A stretch of DNA of 64,000 nt from positions 124,001-188,000 of the forward strand of contig JASJZH010000002.1 of NCBI GenBank assembly GCA_037178975.1. The letters are read 5' to 3'. The notes under the pieces are model-generated. The model ran no database searches and was not told the origin of the DNA. It saw only the letters and a list, made by a program, of their open reading frames with translations. The position numbers and the translations under genes were made by a program. Shown here piece after piece: positions 23,768 through 35,891 of the stretch (the stretch's first letter is position 1; each line of letters opens with the position of its first letter). This DNA is from Oscheius tipulae (taxonomy: Eukaryota; Nematoda; Chromadorea; Rhabditida; Rhabditidae).

Positions 23768-24010
23768 ATGAAACATTGCACACTCATCATGCTCCGTCTT
23801 TTACTGACTCTCTTCTTTTTCGTCGTTCTGCTGGTTGGAATCCAGGGTCAAGTGTAGGTTTCTCTCAATAGTTTTATCTCTCTTAGTCTCTCTGTCTCTC
23901 TGTCGTTACCAAAATTCAGATACTACTACCGAGGAATTTTCAACAATCCTTTCGGGGTCGGCTTCGGCTCGGACTCATTTAGTCCAGTTGGTGATGCAGG
24001 TTGGCTCTAA
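23768..24010 (+). CDS. Small secreted peptide, paralogue B (GFGSD family)
   Basis: Start proposed at 23768 (MKHCTLIMLRLLLTLFFF..), with a second in-frame Met at 23789; both give a signal peptide ending near GIQGQ. After a 50-bp-class intron with CTCTGTCTC filler, exon 2 reads YYYRGIFNNPFGVGFGSDS then FSPVGDA. Reading straight on gives GWL and TAA at 24008-24010; a GT at the same point (GATGCAG/GTTGGC) could instead splice to about 24410. Compared with paralogue A the Gln/Tyr/Asn tail is missing, so copy B is either shortened or spliced to an unrelated tail. Confidence 0.65.
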
Positions 24011-25317
24011 CTTCCTGAGATTGAACCAACGATACAACATTCAGCTTTCACTGGTCGCCGTTAATTTGTCTTTGCAAAAGTCACCAAAATCATCCTCTGT
24101 TACATCGGAAGAAATAAACAAAGTTTGCATTGTTTTGTTATTGTCATGTTTGAACTGGACTCTGGTTTTAACAGTCTCGACTCATGATCTAGTCGAAGTT
24201 CAAAGCAATACAGGGCGAAGTGTGATCATTTAATTCGATTAGGGAGGGAACTGGGTGACGGTCATGATGTCAGTCCTTGGCGCTCTTGCAAAATGTAGGA
24301 GGAGTCATGTGACGAAATTCGGAATCGAGTGGAGAAACGTGATTTTTGGAAGAAAAGACAGAGAGACAGAGATAGAAATATCATGAAGCCCAACAACATG
24401 TTTTTCAGCTGTTGATCCCGCCGAGTCCGAATCCGTTACGAAAGATCCACATCACTACTGTTGCCATCCCCCACTCATTTTCGGCCCGGTCCTAACACGA
24501 ATACCAATAGCAATAGTGAGTTCACGCGTGCGGTGGTAGGGGCCGCCCTCCCGCTTGAAAACTGTTTTGTTTGGCCCCTATTGTTTCCATGAAAATTCTA
24601 AGTAGTTTGTTTTATTCGATTGTTCAGGTAAAAAACTTCCATAGCTTTCCATTTTCTGTAGACAGAATTTACTTTCCTTGTGTTTCAAAAAGCCACCGTT
24701 TTGAGTTGAGCTTTTGAGGATCTTCTCCCCTCTGAAGCATTGGAGAAAATACCTTCTAACTTGCTCCAAAGATGCCAACTTCCTCTTTTTTTTTGCTAAA
24801 AAAAAGATTTGAGTTTTCCACTATGACCGAAACGTTTTCAAGGTTGCGTTGTTTTGCAAAGTTGAAGAGGAGACTAACAGCTACAACTTTGTTGAACATC
24901 AAGAAACTGAAGGTTGTTTGCCTGAACCACTAATTTGAGGTTTCTCACTTGAAGTTTAGGGAACCCACTCTTTTGCTCAAAACATTTCGACACCTAGAGT
25001 TCCGTTTACTCTCTGTCCCCATATTTCTTATCTCGATCATTTAGACAGACTCTTGTTTACACTGCCCTGTCTGAACGTTTCCTTTTCCCCTCTTCCTCCT
25101 CCAACCCTGAAACTTCTCGCCCTTCTACACTTGCCATTTACAGATCAGTTCCGTTTCTCTCTCACTCTCTCGTCCCCCATGTTGAGGTGTACTGATTGAT
25201 CGATACCAGGTTGCACTCTCGGTGTGGTTCTCTGTTCTCGTCCACAATCGGCTCGCGCTGCAGGTGGCAGCCGTACTGTCTCGTTTGGGAGAAAGAAGAC
25301 GAGGTGGAGCAGACAGA
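24011..25317. other. Intergenic with a hairpin-repeat copy
   Basis: No gene supported. At 24846-24900 lies copy 2 of the GCAAAGTTG..CTACAACTTTG palindrome family. The right end holds the presumed anoctamin promoter. Confidence 0.5.
24846..24900. repeat. Hairpin repeat, copy 2
   Basis: TTTTGCAAAGTTGAAGAGG followed by AGCTACAACTTTGTTGAAC: imperfect version of the palindrome at 14690. Confidence 0.65.
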
Positions 25318-28300
25318 ATGAATGGTGAGTCTGCAATTTACAATTACAATTTATTGTCGGAATCAAGGGGTTGCTATCATGTCAGGGCTCCCTTGCCGCT
25401 CCCATAGCGCGAACTCGCTCTTCGTCTCCCTCTATTGTCTCTCGCATCCACATGATTGAAGTTCGTCCGAGGCGACCACAGGCTTTCTTCAGCTCATCTT
25501 CCCATCTCATGCACGGTCTCCCTAGAGCTCGTCGCTGATCTCCTTCCATCTCGGCCATTTTTCCTCGTCCATGCCTCCTCATTCCTCGCACGATTGAGTT
25601 GAGTTGGCTTCGCGCCATGGGTGTTGACGTGACGATCCCTCTGTGTCGCAGTGCTGGGACCGGAATTTCTTCTTTCCACAAACGGCGACGGCGATGGTAG
25701 GCCACTAGAGAGTGCTTGAAGAAGCGAGCGCACAGTTTGTGAAAATAAAAAAAATTGAGTCTGCAAACTGTTCAAGAAATACATTTTCAGGCGTGGCAGC
25801 CTACCAGGCGGAGCTGGACCGCGAGAAGGTGGAGCTCCTGTGGAGGATAGGTGGGTATTATACCTTCCTATTTGAAATTACTGATGCATGAAGAATTGAA
25901 ACAAGAAGGTATGGCAACGAAAACGTTGATATTTCGATTACCGAACCGTCTATCTCTCCATCTCTGTCTCTCTGTCTCTTTGACTCTCAGTCACCCTGTC
26001 TCTCTGTTTTTCATATCATTGTCTCTCTATGACTCTCTGCAATTTTAATAGCTAACAGTAGTTTTTTTTATAAACTATCTTCATTGAGTTAGCTGAGAGT
26101 GTAATGTCCCCGCACTAGTGTCCTGACTCTCACGGTCAGTCTCTGGGTGTGGGTTGTCTTTCTCATCTCTCCCGCACAGCCAAAAGTAGCCGAGAAAGAA
26201 AGAGAGAGAGATGGCCTTCATTCATGTTGACCGATCCTTTTCCAGGCTGTTTTTCTTTGCGTCGAATCTCTGAAAGGCAAATTTTCTTTCGGGGAAAAAT
26301 TAATCTTTTGTACGGGTCTTTTCCCTTTTTTTTAAGTTTTTATTTCTTTTCACTATCACCACCTCGATATTTTGAATTGACTCATTGCCACGCAAATGCT
26401 TTCTCTCGCCCCTAGCATCTTCATTTTCATTAACTTGACGTTTTCTTCAAATTCCTAGCATCGATTTCCTTAAAAATGGTTTATATAATGAAAATAACAC
26501 GTATACGTAAGTCTTTCGAAATTCTGACGTTTACAAAACAATTTACACTTCCAGACCCGATGCAGGATGGAGACGAGATCGACATTCCGTTTGGTAATGC
26601 TGAGGACAAGAAGTATAGTGTAGGTTATAAAAACACGTCGCGAAGGATATCCTGGTTCAGCATGAAACGGCAGACAGGAAGAGGTTTCTGAGCCTGGAAT
26701 GGGATGAACAGTGCTACTTTCAGGATGGAAAGAGACAGGTTAGTGTCTGTCTCTGCCTTTTATACAAGTTCTTTCCAGATCGACTACGTCCTAGCATTCG
26801 AGGATGACCCAGGGACTTTCGTCGAGATGATGGACTTTGTTGACATCGATAAAGACGCTGGAGTATTGGATGAGCTGCCAGAACAGCGAGGAAAGAAAAA
26901 GATCTCCCTAGACAAGATCAACGACCAGAAGGAAAAGATGAAAAGGCGCAGGGAATACTTCGAGATAAATCTTCAAAAGCTGGGCCTGGAGCTCGAGAGG
27001 AGAGAAATTGATCCATTGGTATGCCTTATTTAATTTTTTATTATACTGTCACACTTTACCAGCTCGGAAAGACCAAGTTTATCCTCATCCATGCCCCTTT
27101 TCACGTGCTCGAAAAACAGGCTCAAGTCCTGGGAGTCAAGCTGCCAGTCAAAGAATGCGACATCGACTTTCGGGTAACATAGATACGCTTCCTTCTCAGT
27201 TTCACTCTCTTTCAGGACACAAAATATACCCCGGGAATAGTTGACCATACGCTGGCCAAGTTCAAAATCTTTGATTTTAGCGAAGGGGACAAGAAGCTCT
27301 TGGAGGAGCCAGAATACTACATGGCTCCGTATTCGGCAGATCGAAGACAGCAGTAGGTTCTCATATTATTCAAGGCGCTCTCTCTCTGTTTCTGTCTCCC
27401 ACGCCACCTCTATCTGATCTCGGTTCGCTCTACAACTGTGCATCGCAACCCGCAAAGTCGCTGATAGCCCGCGCTTGTCGCACCCGAACGCTCTCTGCAC
27501 GTCGGGTGCGGTGGGGTATATAAACCACAGTGCAACTGAGCCTGGGGTGAGAGGTTCAGCGAACCGGGGCTGCCTACCTCGCTAGCTGAACTGTACTCCG
27601 ACTAGAGTCTCAGCCACCGGTGGCGTGTACACTTGTGTTCTACAAGTGTAGGTCGGGGCCTCTGGGATGAAGTGGGGCAGCACTTCGTCCTCCGACTTAA
27701 CCGGGGAGAGTTCAGGGACGCCTGAACTCTTTGCAAAAATTTATAAAAAAAATTTATTATTAAACAAGACCAAATTATCAAGCTCTCATGTGTCTCTCTG
27801 TGTCGTTGTCTCTCTTTTTATCGCTGTTTCGCTGTCTCTCTGGCAAGTCTTCGAGTGAAATTTTTCAGTTTTGTCAACTGGGACCGCCCACAAGAGCTCT
27901 TTCCCAATGCTGAACGCTCCCGAATGGTCTACGACATCCTGACCAGAGCTAACTATGACAAACCTGGGAACTCTCAAACGTATGTACTCTTACCTTTTGC
28001 TCAGAATCCGGATTCAGGATTCAAAAACACTTTGGCATAGACCGACTCCTGGCTAGTTACACCTACAACGCTGCCTATCCTCTGCATCAGGTTCTTAGGA
28101 CTGAAGAGGAGATTGCGAGGAGCGGAGTGAAAGAAATATCACAGCGAGAGGTTTTGAAGAAGTATTGGGTCAATTGGAGAAACATTTTTAAGTATCAGCC
28201 ATTAGACTGTATTAAGTGAGTGGTCACTAGTTTTTTTTCAAACATTTCAGGCGCTACTTCGGCTCAAAAGTTGCCTTCTACTTCGCGTGGCTCGGCTACT

Positions 28301-31300
28301 ATACTCGATCTCTTTATTGGGCAGCTTTTGTAGGAATCCTCTGTGTTTCCTTTGGCCTCTTCAATCTTTCTGAGGACATTGTTAGGTAAGATGTCATCCA
28401 CAATTTGGTGACTTAATGATTCAGCAATGATATTTGTGGGAGTGATGGCATTGGAAACAAAACAATCCTATGTCCGTACTGCGAAAGATACTGTGACTTT
28501 GAACCATTAAACAAGAGCTGTTTCAATGCTAAGGTGAGACGGATATGGAAGCAGAGACAGAGACAGAGACAGTTTCTTTCAGATGTCCTTTCTCTTCGAC
28601 AACACTGCCACAGTCGTTTTTGCTGCACTCATGAGCATCTGGGCTACACTGTTTCTCGAAGGTTGGAAACGTTACCATGCTGAGATTGCCTGGAAATGGG
28701 GACTGATGGATGTCGTGGTCGATGAGGTACGGTCATATCTTTTTCAAATAATCAATAATTCCAGGACACAATCAGAGCCGACTTCCAGTACCGGGTGAAA
28801 ACGACCAGATTCAATCCAGTCACCGGAGAGAATGAACCCTACCTACCCTGGAAGAAAAAGGTCGCGAATTTCTTCGGGTCTGGAGTGACTGTGCTCTTCT
28901 TCGTGAGTCCATCGTCTATAAAATGAGACGTACATTTAGATCTGTCTGGTTCTGGGAGTGGTCTTTGGCATGGTAGTCTACAGGGTCATCGTGATGAGAC
29001 TCCTCTCCCTTGCTGACAGTCCCCATTTGGACAACTTTGCCTTCCTGATAGTGACCTCAACTGCTGGTATCATCAATCTGATCGTAATTTTGCTTATGAA
29101 CTATGTGAGTCTTGCCAGAGAGACACAGAGACATAGGGACAGAAAGACTGCGGGATAGAGAAGTAGAGAGACAGACAGAGAGGCAGAAGAACAGAAAGAC
29201 AGGGAGACAGAGATACCCAACATGAAATTGAGCTTCATAACTTCAGGTTTACAACGAGATTGCTCTGCGTCTGACTCGCTGGGAATGTCCGAGAACCCAG
29301 GCTGATTTCGATAACAGTTTCACCTTCAAGGTCTTCCTCTTTCAATTCGTCAACTACTACTCCTCACTCTTTTACATTGCCTTCTTCAAGGGATGGTCAG
29401 TAGCACTGTTTAGTAACATAAAATAGAAAAGTTCAGGTTCTCCCAGGTTCCCGGAAGCCGAATCGGTCATGGAAATGTGAAAATTGGCACCTATAGACTG
29501 GAGGTGAGCTCTGCTCTCAATGGGGAAACGATAGAAATTTAGGGCTGTACCGGGGTTGGCTGTTTTGCCGAGCTCGTCATCCAGCTGGCCATCATTATGT
29601 GCGGAAGACAGTTCTTCTCGGCTGTCATCGAGTTTTTCTATCCGTAAGTTGCAGAGAAACTGAGAAGCAGAGAGGCAGAGAGACAGACAAAAAGCCCGAG
29701 AGTCAAAGAGTAAGAGAGACAGGGAGACCCGATAACAAAGAGACACAGAGATAGCAAAAATGTTTATTCACTTCCTATCCACTTCATTTTCCGTGTTTCA
29801 GTTGAAATGTCTGTCCCTCTGTGAGACAGAGAGACTTGAGTGACAAAGGGACAGAGTAAAAGGTATCTGCTGTTGTGAAAAGTATATTTCCATTTCAGTA
29901 GTCTGATGGGTCATCTCCGAAAATGGTCTCTGGGGGTTCCAGCCATCGTCGAGAGCAAGGAGGAGAAGGCGAAGAGGATCAGGGAAGAGAAAAACAAGGT
30001 ATAACTTTGAAAACTATGCATAACAACTTGTCCAGAAATCCGGCAATACGATGAAGAGATGGGAGTCGGACTACTACCTGAACACTACCTATGATCAGTT
30101 CCTCTTCGATGAGTACTTGGAGATGGGTACGTTCTCTATTTTTGAGACATTTTGTCCTATCCTCAGTCCTCCAATTCGGGTTCGTGACCCTCTTCGTGGC
30201 TGTCTTTCCTCTGGCTCCTCTCTTCGCCGTTATCAACAATATTATGGAGATCCGCATTGATGCCTACAAATTTTTGTGCACCACACAGAGACCCATGCCC
30301 GCTCAGGCTAGGAATATTGGTGTCTGGTTTATGATATTGGACATTTTGAGCAGGGCCAGTGTTACTGTCAATGTGAGTTTTTGAACTTTGTCTCTCTATG
30401 TGTGTGAGAGAGAGAGAGACAGTTAGGAAAATTGAGATTCAAAAGGTTATATGTAGGCGATAATTCAAACCGCCCTCTTTGGATGCATAGTTGATGCGCT
30501 ACAGTCTGCTTCATATGAATTGGAACACTAGAATAAAAACAGATTGCATACTCAGAAGACAAACCCTTGACCCCGCGGACATTGGCCGCGCCACTTGGCA
30601 TTGCACAATTGAGGCAAAACGCTGCGCGAAAATTGTTGGACTCATAGCTCTGGCGCCAAGATTCTGTAACTTCGTCACGGGAGACTCTATAAGATTGCCT
30701 TGAATAATCGGTATACGGTCCCTATCAGTTGGTGGCGGGCTACGAGCGAGGCGGGCAAGTCCGCGCATCATCCAAAATCCATGAAATTACAAGAGTAGAG
30801 AGTGCAAAAATGCTGAATGACTGGATATTTAAACGGACCAGAACACTGTTTTCAGGCCCTTGTGATAGCTTTCACCTCGGATTTTGTCCCCAAGGCTCTC
30901 TACCACTTCGAACACGGAAATCTGAAAGGCTTCATGGACTCGTCGCTCTCCTACTTTGACACGAGGGGCTTCGATAACAGCTCGTATTACAGCTATAATC
31001 ATGAGACTCTTCCCTTTTGCAGGTTTACCTCACACTATTCTCCGATACTTCATTTTTAGGTACCGAGGGTACAGAAAACCACCCTGTAGTCTGCCGGTCA
31101 GTATCCGAGGGCCAGATTGTGACGACGCTCTAGGTTTCACCTCGGAATGGTGGAAGATCTTCGCTGCCAGGCTTCTCTTCATGGTCATTTTTGAGGTAAG
31201 GAGGGGGAAATACTTGGAAACTGGTCATTAAGCACATTGTCTTCTTGGTCAAAGTCGTAGTTGAGTACCTGATCCCGGACATTCCGACCCGAATCTTCCT

Positions 31301-32580
31301 CGCCCAGCAGAGAGAACGCTACCTAATTCGGAAGGCTCTTCTTGGAGATATGTCCGGACAAACGTCGCCCAGAAGTGCTTCTCAAAGGTCCGTCTAACAT
31401 GTCAAAGAGCTAGACTAACATCGAAAAGTACCAGAAAAAGGCTGAAGTTGATCACTTATGTTTTTGAAATCTCAGCCTCTAACCGAAAAAGATTCAGCTC
31501 TGTTTTGGCCGTCCGACCATTTTATAATCATCCGAGCTTTTTCGGTATCCTACCTCGTCTGTCAAGACGTTCTTTTTCTAATCTTGCTATGTGAAATTCT
31601 AGGTTTTGATCAGGCGTACATCTTTCTAGAACTTGACCACATGAGAAAAAGGTTAGGCCGAAATTTTGCGCCCAAGATGCGCAACAGAAATCGGCTTCGC
31701 GGGGTCAAGAGGATTTTTTTTTTTGCTTTTCCATGTTCAGCAAAATTGTAGAGCGGAAAAATACTACAATATTGTAGAACGTCGCAAAGTTCGAAAATGT
31801 CATTTGATCCCATGGAGGCCCATATTCTTTTTGCGCTGCCTGAGAGTAAGGATTCGGCCAGGCCTGCAAGGAACGAGATGTGTGGGCGCATGGCTGGCAC
31901 AGCGGCAATTTCAAAGTATAGACCGGGATAAGAAGTTTTGCGAAACACTCGGACGGGTATAAAGGCTATGAAATATTGGACGGCCAAGACAGAAAATTTT
32001 TTGACATATCCTTCGAAAGGTCTCCAAAGACAAAAAAAACATTCCAGCGCTCGTGTTCCTCACTCTGCATGATCTCATACTATCACTGTTCTCTCTCAAT
32101 TATAGCTTTATCCTTTGTACCTGTATGGTGATCTTTTTGTGCTTATCAGGCAGACTGGAACAATAATTTCAAAATTTGAGAGTCTGCCCGAAATCCTGTT
32201 GTTATCTTACAGCTATCCCTCTCTGAAAATGTTATACCGGTCCTGTTGCTTTCACGCTCGTTCAAAAGCTCATTGTGAAGATTTATTGTGATTGTCTAAC
32301 TGTGATAACCAGTGTCTTTGAATAAAATGTACTGACCGACAAATTCAAGGGGGAAAAACAAAAAGTTTCAGTGCAGCCCATGAGGACAAAGAAGACGTGG
32401 CCTTCCAGCCTGGCAACATCAAAGTCAAGGTGAGAGTCTCTTGGCTAATTGTAAGAGTACGCCAAGTTACAGAAACGCACAGCCTCCCGCAAAAACACTT
32501 CTTCATCACAGGACTCTTTTGTCACCGCCTATGGGAATCAAGGCAGTGTTTTAACGCTTAACGATCTAAAACAGGAATAG
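25318..32580 (+). CDS. Anoctamin (TMEM16) channel or scramblase
   Basis: Some eighteen exons, in phase throughout. Start [18 protein letters not shown] (25318, exon 1 only seven bases long), N-terminal domain with [18 protein letters not shown] and [19 protein letters not shown], dimerisation/TM1 region [17 protein letters not shown], a Cys-rich loop ([13 protein letters not shown]), [55 protein letters not shown], then [31 protein letters not shown] and the last [22 protein letters not shown]. Stop TAG 32578-32580; roughly 850 residues, normal for the family. The acidic Ca2+ sites are in place: Glu in CFAELVIQL, both Glu of EYLEM, and Glu and Asp of EIRID. It is therefore expected to be a Ca2+-gated anion channel and/or lipid scramblase in the plasma or an internal membrane. 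Introns carry a LINE fragment, a solo LTR and hairpin repeats. Confidence 0.93.
25385..25705 (-). mobile_element. C-terminal fragment of a non-LTR retrotransposon
   Basis: In intron 1 of the anoctamin gene, antisense to it, an open frame reads [20 protein letters not shown] and [18 protein letters not shown], the conserved tail block (GRP..RW.D..KK..G) of endonuclease/RT non-LTR elements. No RT core is present. It is a different lineage from the element at 16565, whose tail reads KCRWSDDEITALAG. Confidence 0.6.
27393..27788 (+). mobile_element. Solo LTR-like element, intact copy (396 bp)
   Basis: TGTCTCCCACGCC.. to ..AAGCTCTCA, bounded by TG and CA, with a TATA-like GGGTATATAAACC in the first half and an AT-rich TTTATTATTAAAC near the 3' end. 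It lies in an anoctamin intron in sense orientation. A second copy is at 50046-50915. Inside are several strong hairpins: GAGTTCAGG/CCTGAACTC, ACACTTGT/ACAAGTGT and GGTTCAGCGAACC. No flanking target duplication is clear because both ends run into CT repeats. LTR identity is inferred from layout; no internal retrovirus-like genes were seen. Confidence 0.6.
31732..31790. repeat. Hairpin repeat, copy 3
   Basis: TGTTCAGCAAAATTGTAGAGC is followed by CTACAATATTGTAGAACG, a degenerate copy of the palindrome at 14690, in the last large anoctamin intron. Confidence 0.65.
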
Positions 32581-32883
32581 CTCCCTGGAAGAATCAAAAT
32601 TGTCATCACCGCCTTATTGCTGACTGATTACGGGTACAAGACTGTTCAGAATGAACTATTTGCGCTTCTCTCTCTCTCTCTCTCTGTGATAGTGTTTCCG
32701 CTGATTCACCCGAAGTGGTCTCTATAAAAACTTTGATCGGTTCAGATAAGAGCAAGAGAGCGCTCTTTCCGATTCTTGACAATAGATTTGCGACTAGTCT
32801 ATTCATCCCGTGCTTGTTCTTTCGAAAATTCAAAGTAACTCGACCTTTCCCTATTTGATTATTTCCCCCCTCCCCAAAAAAAA

Positions 32884-33353
32884 ATGTCTTTCATCACCAA
32901 ACGACTCTTCAAAAAGAAGACGAAACATGTAATATTTTCAACTGTTTGACCATATTTCCATCATTCAGGGATACCAAAAACTTCCGCCGACGGATGAATT
33001 TAAAGAGATTCGTCCAGCTTCCATCCAGGCTCCGCCATCTTATGAAGAGGCTGTGAGAGAAGATCGTCAAGAAAAATGTCCAGTAAGCTTAAGTAGAAAC
33101 CTGTATACAGGGACTTTTTCAGGCACCCTCTTTCATTTCTAGGATCCAGAAAAAGCTCACGCTTACACCGAAACCAAGAAGACAGCCTGTTGATAAGAAG
33201 GACGATCTTGTCTCTTTTCTCGTTTTAGTAATCTTTGTCCTTCTCTTCATGACTGGATTGATTTTCCATGTAGCTGTGACCATCGCTGCAATGTTCTACT
33301 TGCTAGCCTTCGGCGTTGTCGTTTGTACACTTGTATTTCTTTCAAAAATATAA
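32884..33353 (+). CDS. Small two-TM protein with a PPxY motif
   Basis: Three short exons (32884-32928, 32969-33082, 33123-33353) join in phase. The N-terminal half is cytoplasmic and basic (MSFITKRLFKKKTKH) with PPTDEF and IQAPPSYEEAVRED; PPSY is a WW-domain/HECT ubiquitin-ligase binding motif (PPxY), typical of adaptors of Nedd4-type ligases. The C-terminal half has two adjacent hydrophobic helices (LVSFLVLVIFVLLFMTGLIF; VAVTIAAMFYLLAFGVVV) and ends LSKI, TAA at 33351-33353. About 130 residues. It follows the anoctamin stop by 303 bp on the same strand. Not assigned to a named family; role as a membrane ubiquitin-ligase adaptor is inferred from the motif alone. Confidence 0.75.
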
Positions 33354-33409
33354 AGCAAGCAATTGTAATGAATGTCGTTTGCACTGTCTCTATCTCTGTA
33401 GGACGGCTA

Positions 33410-33697
33410 TTAGGTATGTCTATCAGGAATCCAGGCGTTGCTATCAGATTTCCTCTTGGCCTCGCGAAACTCCATGGCAAGTCGAATAGCTTCCGGATTC
33501 ACGTTGTCCTCAACCCTGTTGTAGACCAGGTACTCGTCGTATTTTGCAAGCATCTCCTGGCATTGCATCTCGTAGAGGTGCTTCCGGATCTGTAGCTGTC
33601 TCGCTCCAGCACTGATCTGCGGCTGGATTGGCTGGGCAGAACGCTCCTGTTGACCGCTCATCGTGGAAGAACTGTACTTTTCCCTGCATTGAGACAT
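33410..33697 (-). CDS. Short protein, unknown, helical
   Basis: Single open frame of 95 codons; a second in-frame Met (MSGQQERSAQPIQPQ) 12 codons in is an alternative start. The middle (QLQIRKHLYEMQCQEMLAKY) is amphipathic and probably helical; the end is NAWIPDRHT. It lies 57 bp from the convergent two-TM gene and starts 166 bp after the stop of the SDR gene on the same strand, a spacing usual for downstream genes in nematode operons. Confidence 0.55.
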   Translation of the reverse strand: MSQCREKYSSSTMSGQQERSAQPIQPQISAGARQLQIRKHLYEMQCQEMLAKYDEYLVYNRVEDNVNPEAIRLAMEFREAKRKSDSNAWIPDRHT

Positions 33698-33863
33698 CTC
33701 AGTATTTATCCTTTTTTTAAATTGTCCTGTGTGTGTCTGCCTGAAGCCAATGTTGCCATACGTAACTTTGAAAAAACATTTAGCTTTTGTCAGAGCAATA
33801 AAATTGACTCTTTACTTTACTCGCTTTACTCAAATTCCAAGTTAACAAATAACAGACAGTCAA

Positions 33864-35227
33864 TTAAGCAGCAGACTTCAAACACCCCGCTTCTTCATGA
33901 AGTTTGGTCATTCTGTGTCGCTGGTAGTAGTAGATGGGCATGATCAGGTACTTCAGGATGCTCCAGGGGAACAGGTGCATCATGAGCATCTGAAATCGTA
34001 TGGATGACAAAGGTCTTTGTTTCTGTCACCTGTCACTGTCACCGTTTCTGTAACAAAAACAAAACCTGCCTGAATTTCATGGTTGAAGCATCCGGAAGTC
34101 TTCTTGACCAGACCGATAGAGTTGACCGCCTCGCGAGCGAAATGCTCGGGCGTCACGACAAAGATACCTCCTTTCTGAGAAATTTTGTTGAGAACATGAA
34201 ATCTTGTCTCTTACCTTGTAATAGACCATTTTTGTGGCAATCAAGGCCGGTGTTAGGCATTGAACTGAGATCGACTTGTACTCTCTGTCAATGCATTCAC
34301 AAAGGAAGGACATAACTGCCTGACCGTTCTGGGTATAGCATGTTAACTGAACTCACTTTTGAGGCACAATAAGCTGCCAAAAGAGGGATGGGTCGGTAGC
34401 CTTGGGAGGAAGAGAGGACGACGATTCGACCACCTCCAGACTTTTCCATGGCGGGGAGGACGATTGACAAAAACTGGAAATATTTTGCTTGGGCAGAGAG
34501 ACAGGGAGGAAGAGAAACAGAACCTCTATTACCTCTGCAGATCCCAGGCCATTGATTTTCAAGATTTGACGATCAGCATCTGGATTGTCACCGTATCTCT
34601 CAAGGTTCTCACGCCCGACTCCCACACTGTTCACTAAAATGTTGTGTTGTCTGCCCAAGAGTTCATAAACTGACCAACAAAGCCAACGTCGATGTCTTCA
34701 ATGTAGCGACGGAGCTTCTCGTAGTCATCCGAGGCAAAGTCAAAGAGGAAAGTCTTGACCCTGGCCTCATGATGTTTCTCTGTACTTTCATCTGATTACA
34801 TTCGTGGCAAGTTTTACCTAAAAAGTTCTTGACATCATCAAGTTTCTTCTGACTTCTTCCAATTAGCACAAACTTTCTGAGACCTCTTTTTGCCAGTTCG
34901 TAAGTGTAGGCACGACCGATTCCGTCGGTTCCACCAGTGACCACTGAAAGTTTCCGCTGTCTCTCTGTCTCTCTGCCTCTCACCTGTCCATCTATTCTCA
35001 AACTTCTTCAAATCTGGCTCATAGAAGAAGGGAGCAATAATATAAACGAATACGGCTTGAAGGAATGCAAAAAGTGTCCTAAAAATTGGTCATGTTCAAA
35101 AGAATCAAACAAACCTAAAAACCCGGTAGCCGATATAGATAAATGGAAGCAGGTAGAGCATTAGGAGGCCGGGTCGGGCGTGGAACTCGACCGGCGTCAA
35201 AAGACTATCCCTCAGTTCGACCCACAT
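33864..35227 (-). CDS. Short-chain dehydrogenase, steroid dehydrogenase-like (HSD17B12/HSDL1 type)
   Basis: Start at 35227 ([15 protein letters not shown]) with an N-terminal membrane segment [19 protein letters not shown]. The Rossmann motif reads [18 protein letters not shown], followed by [19 protein letters not shown]. Then [18 protein letters not shown], the catalytic block [19 protein letters not shown] with YCASK (Ser, Tyr and Lys all present), [19 protein letters not shown], and [17 protein letters not shown] near the end; stop TAA at 33864-33866. All catalytic residues are present, so an active NADP(H)-dependent 3-ketoacyl or steroid reductase at the ER membrane is expected. Similar to the nematode stdh/let-767 group; exact orthology cannot be fixed. 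Confidence 0.88.
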
Positions 35228-35879
35228 TGTCTCTGTGATCCGACACGGAGATACAGCTGTTTCTAGGAGATCGGATGTACTAGGAGGTACAGGGGAAAGT
35301 GAAAATGATGACCGGAGATCAGGTGTTCTGGGGGGAGAGAGAAACAGAGATACAGAGAGGGGCATTTCAGCTGTTCACTCCTCCGCAACACATAAGAAAT
35401 CGCAACCTCGATGACCTCTTGACCAGAATTATTCAATGAGGCGAGAGAGGGAGACCGGTTCTTTTCGACGGGAACGAAAACTGTTTAGGAAGCGAGGGGG
35501 AAGTAAATGATTGGCGCAAGAAGTACAGGGAGGCCAAGAACTAACTACTGCTTGCACTAACTATGTGACTGACTGGATAGAGAGAAACACGTTTCTATGT
35601 TAGGGGAGATGACAACAAGAGGATCTAAAAGGAGAGAGAGTGGCGGATAGAGTCACATGAGTTTAAAAAATAGTCGGACAGTAGTGACAGAGGGACTAAG
35701 AGACTGAGAGACAGAGGGTTAGAGAGATAGAGAGACGGAGAGACATAGAGATATTGAGACTGAGAAAGGGACAGAAAGACGGGGAGACAGAGAGACGCAG
35801 ACATCCCTTCACTTTGCAATTTTCTCGCGTTTCCGCTGCCCAAAATTAGCCAACATGGGTACGGAATCTTTCATTTTAC
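35228..35879. other. Intergenic
   Basis: Holds GAGACAGAGA-type repeats (35625-35805) and the upstream region of the SDR gene. No gene supported. Confidence 0.5.
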
Positions 35880-35891
35880 GGACGGATTAAT

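Noticed and set aside
30511-30771. Minus-strand frame of 86 codons in an anoctamin intron
   Set aside because: No start context or family; lies between two clearly joined anoctamin exons.
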